Made by a program: the position numbers and the translations under genes. Shown piece by piece: positions 1-9,128 of a stretch of DNA of 64,000 nucleotides. The DNA lies in assembly GCF_905171765.1 (NCBI RefSeq), contig NC_053397.1:118540378-118604377 (forward strand). The letters run 5' to 3'. Position 1 is the first letter of the stretch. Each line of letters opens with the position of its first letter. The DNA comes from Bufo bufo. Taxonomy: Eukaryota; Chordata; Amphibia; Anura; Bufonidae. The notes below the pieces were generated by a model. The model was not told the DNA's origin and did not search any database. It saw only the letters and a list, made by a program, of their open reading frames with translations.

Positions 1-521
1 TATATTGCTGCAGAGTTACTGGCCATGGCAGACAGGACTTCAGTAGCGTCCTGGCTGCCATGGTAACCGATCGGAGCCCCAGCATTACACTGCTGGGACT
101 CCGATCGGAACTGCCGCTGCCACCCTATCGTACCGTCACTCGCCACAGTTCTGCGAAGGAGACGCGCCGCAGCGATGAGGAGCCTGAGTCAGTAGCGGTC
201 CTCTTCACTGTAGTCTGGGGCAAGAAGTGTGAGGGGCAGGCCTAGTAGACGCGGACTCCTGCATGACGCCGCGTCTACTCTAAACTTAAAGTGTTACTGC
301 ACCCGGCTGCTGGTGTGCTGGGCCTATTTTCAAGCAGGGGCAAATACCCAGACGCCAGGACAAAATTGCTGACCTGTCCTAAGGGAATTTTCCCACCAAT
401 TTTGCTGTAGCTCTCTTGCCAGATGTCCACAAGGTAGTGGTCAATACTGGGGTCTCCTATGACTCCCCTGTAAACAGTTATGGCTAATAGAGAATGCAGT
501 CACCAATGTTTTACCGTCTTA
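1..521. repeat. Unclassified repeat-like sequence with short palindromes
   Basis: No coding region is supported here. The first 130 bases contain two short inverted repeats: one around GGCAGACAGGACTTC / GTCCTGGCTGCC, and one around GATCGGAGCCCCAGCA / TGCTGGGACTCCGATC. These are typical of non-autonomous DNA transposons. The rest has no recognisable ends. The family is not identified. Confidence 0.4.
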
Positions 522-943
522 GGGTACTTTCACACTTGCGTTTTTCTTTTCCAGCATAGAGCTCCGTCCTAGGGGCTCTATGGCGGAAAAGAACTGATCA
601 GATTTATCCTAATCCATTCTGAATATCCATTCAGGATGCCTTCAGTTCAGTCTTTTTGACTTTTCAGGACGGAGATAATACCGCAGCATGCTACGGTTTT
701 ATCTCCGGCCAAAAATACTGAACATTTGCCTGAATGCCGGATCTGGCATTTTTCCCCCCATAGGAATGTATTAATGCCGGATTCAAATTGCTGCATTGAC
801 GGATCTGGTATTCCGGTCTGTGCATGCGCAGACCTTTAAAAATGTAAAAAAAAAAAAAAAAACGGATTCGTTTTGCCTGATGACACAGGAAAAACGGATC
901 CGGTATTGCAATGCATTTTTCTGACTGATCAGGATCCTGATAA
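522..943. mobile_element. Left half of a Harbinger-type MITE (MITE1)
   Basis: The element starts with GGGTACTTTCACACTTGCG directly after TTA (519-521), as expected for a PIF/Harbinger MITE with a TWA target. The body has internal palindromic stretches and ends at GATCCTGATAA (933-943). The other half, ending AAGTGTGAAAGTA, is at 22757-22858, so about 21.8 kb of later insertions split this element. The family assignment rests on the terminal sequence and 3-bp target only; no transposase is encoded. Confidence 0.7.
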
Positions 944-1108
944 CTGGATTTTTGTAGTCACCGTAAAATCCTTTTCTCTTGAATGCATTGGGGGACACAG
1001 CACCATGCCTATATGCCCAGCTGCCACTTGGAGGCTGACACTAGAAGTAAAAAGTGTTGGCTCCTCCTATCTGGGCTATACCCACTGCAGATGCAGGAGC
1101 AAACCAGT
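944..1108 (+). repeat. DIRS-A left inverted terminal repeat
   Basis: The segment containing TTTTCTCTTGAATGCATTGG, then a run ending GAGCAAACCAGT, recurs in reverse complement at 15393-15529. DIRS elements have inverted rather than direct terminal repeats. The match ends at CCAGT at 1108. Confidence 0.85.
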
Positions 1109-1207
1109 AGGTAGAAAAGCAGTAAGAGCACAAGAAAAATCTGTAAGCCAACAAGTCCTAAACCAGGAAGGACCAACAGAAAAGACTTAGCAACAAGGTT
1201 GGGATCT

Positions 1208-1292
1208 GTGTCCCCCAATGCATCCCATGAGAAAAGGATTTTACGGCGAGTACAAAAATCCAGTTGTTTTCTCTTGAATGCATTAGGGGACG
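1208..1292. repeat. DIRS-A internal complementary region
   Basis: The first part (1208 to about 1265) is the reverse complement of the element's left end (944 onward). From 1267, TTTTCTCTTGAATGCATTAG matches the minus-strand start of the right end. Joining the two ends back to back is the diagnostic DIRS internal complementary region, thought to template closure of the circular intermediate. Confidence 0.8.
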
Positions 1293-1294
1293 TC

Positions 1295-2760
1295 TTAAGG
1301 CAGTCCACAAGGGAGGGCAGAAAAACAGCCATGCAACGCTGGTTGCAGAACCCTGTGACCCAAACTGGCATCTGCAGAGGCGAAGGAGTGGATGTGATAA
1401 CATTTGGAAAACGTATGGACAGAGGCCCAGGTGGCGGCCTTGCAGACCTGGGAAGCTGAGGCCTGACGTATAACCGCCCAAGAAGCCCCGACCTCCCTAG
1501 TGGAATGAGCGGTCAATCGAAAGGGAGGAACACGACCCTTGGCAACATAGGCCTCCTTAATTGCCGACCTAATCCAACGGAATATGGTGGCCTTGGAAGC
1601 TTGCAGGCCCTTGCGAGGACCCTCAGGGATCACAAAGAGGGAGTCCGATCGGCGAAAGGGCTCAGTCAACCGAAGATAGAGGCGAAGCGCCCTAACAACA
1701 TCCAAACGGTGAAGAGAATGCTCCCTAGGATGAGAGGGGTTAGGACAGAAGGACAATCTCCTCATTAATGTGGAATGAGGACACCACCTTAGGGAGGAAG
1801 GAAGGGACAGGCCGCAGAACGACCTTATCCTGATGAAACACCAAGAAAGGGGATCTGCAAGAGAGCGCAGCAAGTTCGGAAACTATGCAAATAGAAGTAA
1901 TCACCACAAGAAAGGCGACCTTAAACGAGACAAAGGAAAGAGAAATATCCTGTAAAGGGTCAAAAGGAGAGGCCTGAAGAGCGTCCAGGACAATGTTCAA
2001 GTTCCACGGTTACACAGGAGGACGAAAAGGTGAAACGCGGTGAGCAACCCCCTGCAGAAAGGTTCTCATTTGGCGGCGAGAAGCCAGGGGTTTCTGGAAA
2101 AGAACAGATAGGGCTGAAATCTGACCCTTTGAGAGAGGCCAGCCGAAGGCCCTTGTCAAAGTCCGCCTGGAGGAAAGATAAGACCCTGGGAATAGACAGG
2201 TAGAGAGGGTGAAACTGAGCAGGCTCACACCAGGAAAAATAAGTCTTCCAAGTACGATGATAAATTCCAGAAGACTGGGGCTTGCGTGCGCGAAGCATAG
2301 TCTGGATAACAGACTCCGAGAGCCCGTGGAACCTCAGAACCGCGGTCTCAACAGCCACGCCGTTAAACGCAGCTGATGTAAATTCGGGTGGAGTAGCGGA
2401 CCTTGGAAAAGGAGGTCGGGACGTAGAGGGAGGCGCCAAGGCGCCTCTGCGAGTAGGAACAGAAGATCCGCATACCAAGCACGGCGAGGCCGAGTTCAGG
2501 TGCTTGAGAACCCTGGGAAGGAGCGGAATGGGAGGAAAGAGGTACACGAGACCAAACTGGGACCAAGGAAGGACCAGAGCATCCGAGGCCAGCGCCTGAG
2601 GGTCCCGGGACCTCGCAAAGTAACGCGGGACCTTGTGGTTGAGACGGGAGGCGAAAAGGTCTATGTCCGGCATGCCCCAACGCTGACCCAGAAGAAACAC
2701 CTCTGGGTGAAGAGACCACTCGCCCGGGTTGGGGTTTTGGCAACTGAGAGAATCCGCCAC
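1295..2760 (-). pseudogene. DIRS-A methyltransferase-like and tyrosine recombinase region (broken)
   Basis: The 2760-1960 frame starts in the DIRS methyltransferase-like domain (DLFASRLNHKVPRY, then DALVLPW, then FPPIPLLPRVL). It then enters the YR core-binding domain (SGIYHRTWKTYFSWC, LDFLQAG-like FLQADFDKGLR). The catalytic end lies in a different frame at 1873-1295, with AHSTRE (the H-x-x-R pair), ICKAATW-like VCKAATWASVHTF, and the nucleophile tyrosine in KCYHIHS. A short intermediate frame at 2000-1740 joins them, so at least two frameshifts separate the catalytic residues. The YR normally inserts the circular DNA without a target-site duplication. This copy cannot encode an active enzyme. 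Confidence 0.82.
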
Positions 2761-2799
2761 CCAATTGTCGACCCCAGGAATCTGGGACTGCGGAGAGGA

Positions 2800-4048
2800 A
2801 TGGAACGAAGGACTCCGCCCACCGAAGTATGCGAGATGCCTCTTCCATGATCCTCATGCTTCTGGTGCCCCCTGATGATTCAGGGATGCCACCGCAGTGG
2901 AGTTGTGCGTCTGGATACGGACTGGAAGACCTAAGAGAAGGTGTGTCCAATACGAGAGCCAGAAAGATCGCCCTGAGCTCCAGAATATTGATGTGCAGGG
3001 AGGATTCCACTGCTGACCACAGGCCCTGAGCAGATAGGGACCTGAAGACCGCTCCCCAACCCATCAGGCTGGCGTCCGTGGAGATCACCTGCCGAGGGGG
3101 AAGAAAGGACTTGCCCAGAGATAGGGTGCGAGGTAGAAGCCACCAGCACAACTCCTTGCAGACAAGATGGGGAAAACGAACCACGGACTTGTCCCAGCTG
3201 GATAGGATCGCCAGCTGAAGAGGCCTGGAATGGAATTGTGCAAATGGGATCGCCTCCGAAGAGGTAGAGGAGACGGCTTGCGAAGCCACCACCTTGTCCT
3301 GGGGAAGGAACACTCAACAGAGGCGAGTGTCTAAGGTCATGCCCAAGAAATCCATTCTCTGGCTGGGAACCAGGGAAGACTTGGGATAGTTGACCAACCA
3401 CCCGAACTGAGACAGGGTGACACGGAGGCTGGCCAGGTTGTCCACCAGAGATGGAGCCTTTCACCAACAGGTCGTCCAGGTAGGGAATCACTGCCACCCA
3501 CCGAGTGTGGAGGAGAGCGATAAGAGGGGCCAGGACCTTCATGAAGACCCTTGGGGCGGACTCTAAGCCAAAGGGCAGAGACACAAATTGGAAATGCAGA
3601 GAACCCACCGCTAATGGGCCACGGCAATGGGAATATGGAGGTATGCGTCCTGTATGTCGATGGACGACAAAAATTCGCCCTCCTCCAGGGAGGCAATCAC
3701 CGACCTGAGTGACTCAATGCGGAAGTGTCGGGTCCGAACAAGGCGGTTGACCGCCTTCAGATCCAGGATAGGGCGGAGGGAGCCATCCTTTTTGGGGACT
3801 GTAAAAAGATTTGAATAAAATCCCTGGAAGCATTCCGACTCGGCGACAGGAACGATCACTCCGAGGGAATGAAGGGAATGAATGACCCGTAAAAAATCTG
3901 GCAACTTTACGAGAGACTTGGGACGCGACATGAAAAACCGACTTGCAGGAAGAGTGGAAAACTCTATTCTGTAACTGGAGGAAATCTCATGCGTCATCCA
4001 CGCTTGCACGCCACGACTCCTGGAAGTCGAGCAAGCGGCCCCCCTCAT
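2800..4048 (-). pseudogene. DIRS-A reverse transcriptase-RNase H (broken)
   Basis: The fingers and first palm motif are in 4048-3611 (LKSLGVIVPV-like SLGVIVPVAESE, KKDGSLRPILDLKAVN, SSIDIQDAYLHIP). The frame then changes, and LHFQFVSLPFGLESAPRVF and the active-site motif YLDDLLV lie in 3608-2931. RNase H follows in a third frame at 3313 to about 2840 (ISTDASLMGWGAVF, then INILELRAI). The RT and RNase H catalytic residues are still present, but the reading frame is broken at least twice. The motif order and spacing are those of DIRS, not LTR retrotransposons. Confidence 0.85.
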
Positions 4049-4264
4049 GTGCTAAAGCGCAGTCATGCAGAAGAGGTTTTCACAGACTGGGGCTTTGAAT
4101 GCTTTGGAATAGAGTGCCAGGCAGGTCTGGCCTTGAAGGACTTCTTGTCCGAGAGGGAGTAAGCCTTTTTGGAAGCTATGAACGGAGCCAGAGCGTACGG
4201 CGGATGGCCACATAATTAGCAGCGTTCCTGCTAGATCAGCGAGCTGATTCCAGGGAGATATCAC

Positions 4265-4747
4265 ATAGGTACTGATGAAGCATTAGCGAAACGTACGTCG
4301 AGGAGTACGCCAGACAGAGACAGCCCACATACACATCACTGGATATCGGGTAAGAAAGAGATTCTGACCGGTTTGATCATGTACTGGAGCATCATTGTGA
4401 TGCGCCGAACTGTTCACATGGCATAGGTCAGAGCATATGGGTGTCATCTATACCCTTTATACATCCACGCCAGATGCATTTAAAGTTTTAGGCAACTGTG
4501 TTTATAGCTAGAGGCAGCTTCCATATTTATATGCTGGTCTAGATACCTTATACACAGCCTTCCCACACTGAGATTGTTGGCTTTACAGTGATTTTTTATC
4601 TGTTGATAGCAGTGTTATTGTGGACTGCCCCTGCAGGCACCCTGTATGGTCTCTACATATATGTATTTGTCTGTATATGTTTTTACGTCATAATAAAAGG
4701 TTTATTTTATTGGGTATCATTTAGTACCGGTTCTCTTTTGTTGATAT
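4265..4747 (+). mobile_element. Short retroelement insertion with hammerhead-like start and 10-bp duplication
   Basis: ATAGGTACTG occurs at 4265-4274 and again at 4748-4757, exactly where the DIRS-A gag reading frame is interrupted, so this is a target-site duplication. The ~473-bp body begins ATGAAGCATTAGCGAAAC, carries no coding region, and ends in an AATAAAAGG-containing T/A-rich segment. Similar hammerhead-like starts occur in the elements at 40767-42104 and 59105-59620. I read it as a non-autonomous, Penelope-like-type retroelement; the class is an inference. Confidence 0.65.
4271..4312 (+). ncRNA. Hammerhead-ribozyme-like core (degenerate)
   Basis: CTGATGA is followed by a short GC..GC hairpin, then GAAAC, GTAC, GTC. 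That is the order of the hammerhead core with a 2-bp stem III. Stem II needs a bulged A and stem I pairs poorly, so activity is doubtful. CTG also belongs to the target-site duplication. Confidence 0.3.
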
Positions 4748-5076
4748 ATAGGTACTGGGAAGCCTGGAGAAGCTGAGAAGCAAGAATGGAAATCTCAGCA
4801 AACGGATGAGCTGCTTGGCCCAGACCAGGCAGGCTTTGCCGACCCAGGAGGCGGCAAAAGCAGGCTGAACAGTGGAGCCTGCCGCTACAAAAACGGCCTT
4901 AGCCAAGGAATCAATCTTCTTGTCAGCGGGATCCGACAAGGAAGCCGCATCGGTCAAGGGAAGGGTGGTGGCCTTGGCCAAACGGGCCACCTGAGGATCA
5001 ACCAGAGGTGGGAGTGACCAGAGGTTCATAGTTCATGGATTCTGCACTGAAAGGAAACAGAGCGTCCAAACCCTTA

Positions 5077-5982
5077 GGCCTCTTTCAGACGGGCGTTGCG
5101 GGAAAATGTGCGGGTGCGTTACGGGAACACCCGCGATTTTTCCGCGCGAGTGCAAAACATTGTAATGCATTTTGCACTCGCGTGAGAAAAATCGCGCATG
5201 TTTGGTACCCAAACCCGAACTTCTTCACAGAAGTTCGGGTTTGGGATCGGTGTTCTGTAGATTGTATTATTTTCCCTTATAGCATGGTTATAAGGGAAAA
5301 TAATAGCATTCTGAATACAGAATGCATAGTAAAATAGCGCTGGAGGGGTTAAAAAAAATTATAAATAATTTAACTCCCCTTAGTCCACTGAGCATTCATT
5401 ACAGGAACAGGACCTGTGGTGACGTCACTCTGGTCATCACATGATCCATCATCATGGTGGTAAAAGATCATGTGATGGATCATGTGATGACCGGAGTGAC
5501 GTCACCACAGGTCCTGGTCAGCAAAGGAGACAGAAGGAGATGCCGCGCTGCGCGATCAAGTGGACTAAGGTGAGTTGAATTATTATTATTTTTTTAACCA
5601 CTCCAGCGCTATTTTACTATGCATTCTGTATTCAGAATGCTATTATTTTCCCTTATAACCATGTTATAAGGGAAAATAATAATGACCGGGTCTCCATCCC
5701 GATCGTCTCCTAGCAACCGTGCGTGAAAATCGCACCGCATCTGCACTTGCTTGCGGATGCTTGCGATTTTCACGCAACCCCATTCACTTCTATGGGGCCT
5801 TCTATGGGGCCTGTGAATATAGAGCATGCTGCGATTTTCACGCAACGCACAAGTGATGCGTGAAAATCACCGCTCATGTGAACAGCCCCATAGAAATGAA
5901 TGGGTCGGTATTCAGTGCGGGTGCAATGCGTTCAACTCACGCATCGCATCCGCGCGGAATACTCGCCCGTGTGAAAGTGGCC
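5077..5982. mobile_element. Harbinger MITE, 906 bp, TTA duplication
   Basis: Terminal inverted repeats GGCCTCTTTCAGACGGGCG and CGCCCGTGTGAAAGTGGCC are flanked by TTA at 5074-5076 and 5983-5985, the PIF/Harbinger target. Nested inverted arms lie inside. A segment ending GCATTCTGAATACAGAATGC (5262-5340) is repeated inverted at 5609-5690, and a near-palindrome around TCACATGATCCATCA sits at about 5420-5515. It has no coding capacity. It interrupts DIRS-A gag, so it is younger than DIRS-A. Confidence 0.85.
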
Positions 5983-6060
5983 TTAGAGATCTGCAGGTGC
6001 TTATCAGGCTGACTCCACTCTTTGGCCAGGAGTGCGTCTAGGTCCGGGTGGTTAGAAAAA

Positions 6061-6814
6061 ACTGGACCATGTAGCGGCCCTGCATATTTGTTCAATTGAG
6101 GCCTCCGCTTTTTCTGCCCATGAAGTCGCCATGGTCCTGGTGGAATGGGCTTTTATGGATAAAGGGCAAGGCAGTCCCTTCAGCACATAAGACTGCCGAA
6201 CAGTGTCCTTGATCCATCGAGCTAAAGTCTGTTTTGGAGGCCTTGTTGCCTCTGTTCTTTCCTCCAAACAAAATAAAAGAGGTTTGATGATCTTCTCCAA
6301 GAAGCTGTTCTTTGCAAGTAGGCTAAAACCGATCCTCTTACATCCAAACAGTGAAATTTTTCCTCCTGTACATTTTTGGGGGAGGCACAAAAAGAAGGAA
6401 GAAATATTTCTTGATTTTTTGGAATGTAGAGACTACTTTAGGTAGAAAGGATGGATCCAACTATAATACAACACGATCGTCCAAAATTTTCAGATATGGT
6501 TCCCTGATGGAAGGGGCCTGAATTTCTCCTATTCTGCGTGCTGTGGTTATCGCTAGAAGAAAAATTGTCTTAAGAGAAAGCATCTTATCTGATAACTGCT
6601 CAATCGGTTCAAACGGGTGATTACATAGACCCTCTAGAACTATATTCAGGTCCCATGGTGGTACTGTCTGTCTGATAGTGGGTCTCATTCTGGATACTGA
6701 TTTTATAAATCTCCTAACCCATCTGTGGTCTGCTAAGGAAGTGTCCAAAAAGCTACTCAAGGCTGAAATTTGGACTTTAAGGGTACTGGGTTTTAGACCC
6801 AGATCGTACCCCAT
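6061..6814 (-). pseudogene. DIRS-B tyrosine recombinase, truncated
   Basis: 6814-6461 carries the core-binding domain and the first catalytic arginine region (TLKVQISALSSFLD, PPWDLNIVLEGL, TTARRIGEIQA). 6390-6061 carries the catalytic end in another frame, with KAHSTRTMATSWAEKAEAS (H-x-x-R) and ICRAATWS. The sequence stops there, before the nucleophilic tyrosine, where it fuses to DIRS-A gag. The enzyme therefore lacks both a continuous frame and its tyrosine. Confidence 0.8.
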
Positions 6815-6899
6815 CTGTAAAAAATCCAGAATGCAGCCTATAGATGGGTCTGAGACCCCTGGATGTGAGTGTGACAGCCATGAAGTAAATCCTTTCTAT

Positions 6900-7779
6900 A
6901 TTTCAAGTATATGGCCGACGTTATGGGCTTGCGGCTTTGTTGTAAGGTTGATATCACCTTATCTGACAGACCCTTTCTTTTTAGGGTCTGCCTTTCAGGA
7001 TCCAAGCTGTTAACCTCAACTTCTCGAGGTTTGGATGTTCTAGGGGTCCCTGTAGGAGAAGGTCCTTCCCGGAAGGGTTATTGGATCCCTTATAGTCATT
7101 TCCTTCAACAGAGCAAACCAGGCTCTCTTCGGCCAGGCAGGAGCTATGAGAATTAGGGTCATTGTGCACGTTCTTAGCTTCTTGAAGACCGATGGGATCA
7201 GGGGAAATGGAGGAAAGGCATACCCCAGTTCCATGTCCCAATCCTGGGCCAAGGCGTCCACTCCTAGCGGGTTGTCTCTCGGATTTAGAGAATAGAAACA
7301 GTCCAACTGGGTGTTTCCTCTTGACGCAAATAGGTCTATTTGTGGGCACCCCCAATGGCGGCAAATCTGTAGAAAGACTTCCCTGTTTAGAGTCTATTTG
7401 CCTGAGTTGAGACTCTGCTCAGGAAGTCTGCAGTGGAGTTGTCTACTCCTTTTAGGTGGACTGCTTATACTAAGAAGACTTTTTTCTCTGCCCACCAAAA
7501 TATTTGGTCTGTCAATCTTTGTAGATGAGGGTTTCTGGTTCCCCCTTGACGTTTTAGATAACAGACAGTCGTCACGTTGTCCGATAGAACCTTGATATGG
7601 TGGTTGGAGAGTATATGCTCTGCCTTACTCAGAGAATCTCCCATACTGCCTTCAGTTCTCTGAAGTTGGAAGACCTGCGACTCCTTCCCGGGTGGTATTG
7701 AGAATCCAATGATTCTGAGTGACCCGGGTTCAGGATTCCTAGAATAAGCGGAGTCTGCCCCCGACCAGCCTGATGTCAT
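6900..7779 (-). pseudogene. DIRS-B RNase H and methyltransferase-like remnant
   Basis: 7779-7465 has RNase H signatures (HHIKVLSDNVTTVCYLKRQG, then IFWWAEKK). 7364-6981 and 7306-7040 carry the methyltransferase-like region in overlapping frames (PLGVDALAQDWDMELGYAFP, LILIAPAWPKRAWFALL). No RT motif is present: DIRS gag ends at 7848 and RNase H starts within ~70 bp. An internal deletion of about 1 kb is inferred by comparison with DIRS-C. Confidence 0.75.
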
Positions 7780-7847
7780 TGCTTGTTTGTGCTAGTGTTA
7801 GGGTTGAAGAGGAAGACTCTTCCTCTTCCTCCTTTGGGGTAGCTCCA

Positions 7848-8280
7848 TCATTCGGCCTTACCCTTAGCCCTCTGCGTTGAGACTGGGAACTGTTTTGAGG
7901 GTTTACGAAAGGGCTGTGACTTTTTTACTTTCTCCTCTGGGAAACCTTTCTTTTTGTCTGCTGCACTTTCCAGAATGGAGTCAAGGACCTGTACAAAAAG
8001 ATAAGCCCCAGTAAAGGGAATTGTACAGAGTTTATTTTTGGAAGCAATGTCCCCCGTCCAAGATTTGAGCCAGAAGACTCGTCTTGCCGTGTTCGTTAGC
8101 GAATTATTCCTCGCTGCGAACCGTATGGATTCTGCAGAGGCATCTGCCATAAAGGAAGCCACCATCTTCAATAATGGTAAAGATTCCAAAATTTCTTCTC
8201 TGGATGTTTTCATCTTAAGATGATTCTCTAATTGATCCAGCCATAAACACATGGCTCGGGATACCAATGTAGCTGCAATA
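7848..8280 (-). pseudogene. DIRS-B gag, C-terminal part
   Basis: The frame reads SIAATLVSRAMCLWLDQLEN, then FMADASAESIRFAARNNSL, RRVFWLKSWTGDIASKNKL and a basic tail. It aligns with the DIRS-C gag C-terminus (SKSRLCAIP, DKKKGFPSE). The N-terminal half is 5.6 kb away at 13925-14695. The reading frame would continue directly if DIRS-C were absent, so this is an insertional split, not a separate gene. Confidence 0.8.
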
Positions 8281-8437
8281 GAGACGATTACTCTTACCGG
8301 TAATTGGATTTTCCAATAGCCTCCACAACGGCACTCCAGGAGGGTGTCCCCGCCTCCCCAGGACAGGAAACAACGTAGAAGCTTAAGTTTAAAAGGCCCC
8401 CTCCCCTTACCTGCTTCAGTTAATGAGATAGGACTCG
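8281..8437 (+). repeat. DIRS-C left inverted terminal repeat
   Basis: From about 8320 (CTCCACAACGGCACTCCAGG) through CCTTACCTGCTTCAGTT this matches the reverse complement of 13812-13924. The outermost ~40 bases differ from the right end, which is usual for DIRS and explains the two-part internal complementary region. Confidence 0.85.
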
Positions 8438-8527
8438 GTTAGTTAGTTGGTTCAAACTGTATTGATATAATGACAACATAACATGAGTAACATAACATTC
8501 CACATAAATTATACCACTTGGGTAGGG

Positions 8528-8622
8528 AATCCAGTGCCGTTGTGGAGGCTATTGGAAAATCCAATTACCGGTAAGAGTAATCGTCTCTTTTCCCCGGCGC
8601 CTCCACAACGGCACTCCAGGAG
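8528..8622. repeat. DIRS-C internal complementary region
   Basis: 8528-8586 is the reverse complement of the left terminus (GCCGTTGTGGAGGCTATTGG ... GTAATCGTCTC). 8587-8622 (TTTTCCCCGGCGCCTCCACA ...) equals the minus-strand right terminus. The junction at 8586/8587 reads like the two ends of the element joined in a circle. Confidence 0.88.
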
Positions 8623-8642
8623 GATTAGTAGACAAATAAACT

Positions 8643-9128
8643 CTAGGGTGGGACTACTGCAGATAAAACCTTTCTGCCATATGATAACTCATGACTTCTG
8701 AGTATATCTAACTTATAATGTTTAAAGAAAGTATTTGGATTTTTCCATGTAGCTGCTGTACATATTTGTTCTACTGCGGCCGAGGCGTTTTCCGCCCATG
8801 AGGCCGACACGGCTCTGGTAGAGTGTGCTTTTATCCCTTCAGGAGGGGTCAAGTTCCTCTGCAGATAGCAAAATTCAATGGTGTTCCGGATCCATCTGGA
8901 TATAGTGCCTTTGCTTGCCGCTGATCCCTTGCACTGCCCCCGATATTGAAGGAGGAGATGGTCCGATTTTCTGAATGTCGCTGAGATTTCCAGGTATGTT
9001 AGTAGACATCTCCTGACATCCAGGTTATGGAATTTCCTCTCCAGGTCAGAAGTTGGATCCTCACAAAAGGATGGAAGTGACACCTCCTGTTGGCAGTGGA
9101 ACCTTGAGGTCACTTTGGGTAGAAACAT
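8643..9128 (-). pseudogene. DIRS-C tyrosine recombinase, catalytic C-terminal part
   Basis: This 161-residue frame carries the catalytic end of the YR: H102 and R105 in KAHSTRAVSASWAENAS, W128 in CTAATWKN, and the nucleophile Y138 in FKHYKL. It is one frame off the upstream pol frame, which holds the core-binding domain and first arginine (KRVGEIQ). One frameshift near 9,100 therefore separates them. All expected catalytic residues (R, H-x-x-R, W, Y) are present across the two frames. The enzyme would integrate a circular DNA copy into the genome. Confidence 0.85.

Larger units (their letters stand above)
4049..6060 (-). pseudogene. DIRS-A gag remnant, split by two insertions
   Basis: Three gag pieces remain on the minus strand. 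About 6050-5986 encodes LDALLAKEWSQPDKHLQISK. 5076-4758 encodes KGLDALFPFSAES followed by VDPQVARLAKATTLPLTD and DKKIDSLAKAVF. 4264-4049 runs on to the pol start. The 5077-5982 gap is a Harbinger MITE flanked by TTA; the 4265-4747 gap is a short retroelement with a 10-bp duplication. Removing them restores continuity of the gag similarity. The N-terminal part is absent because DIRS-B abuts at 6060/6061. DIRS gag is a structural RNA-binding protein. Confidence 0.75.

Noticed and set aside
2282..2850. Plus-strand open frames of 105-116 codons over DIRS-A
   Set aside because: They are antisense shadows of the DIRS-A methyltransferase/YR region, which has clear motifs on the minus strand.
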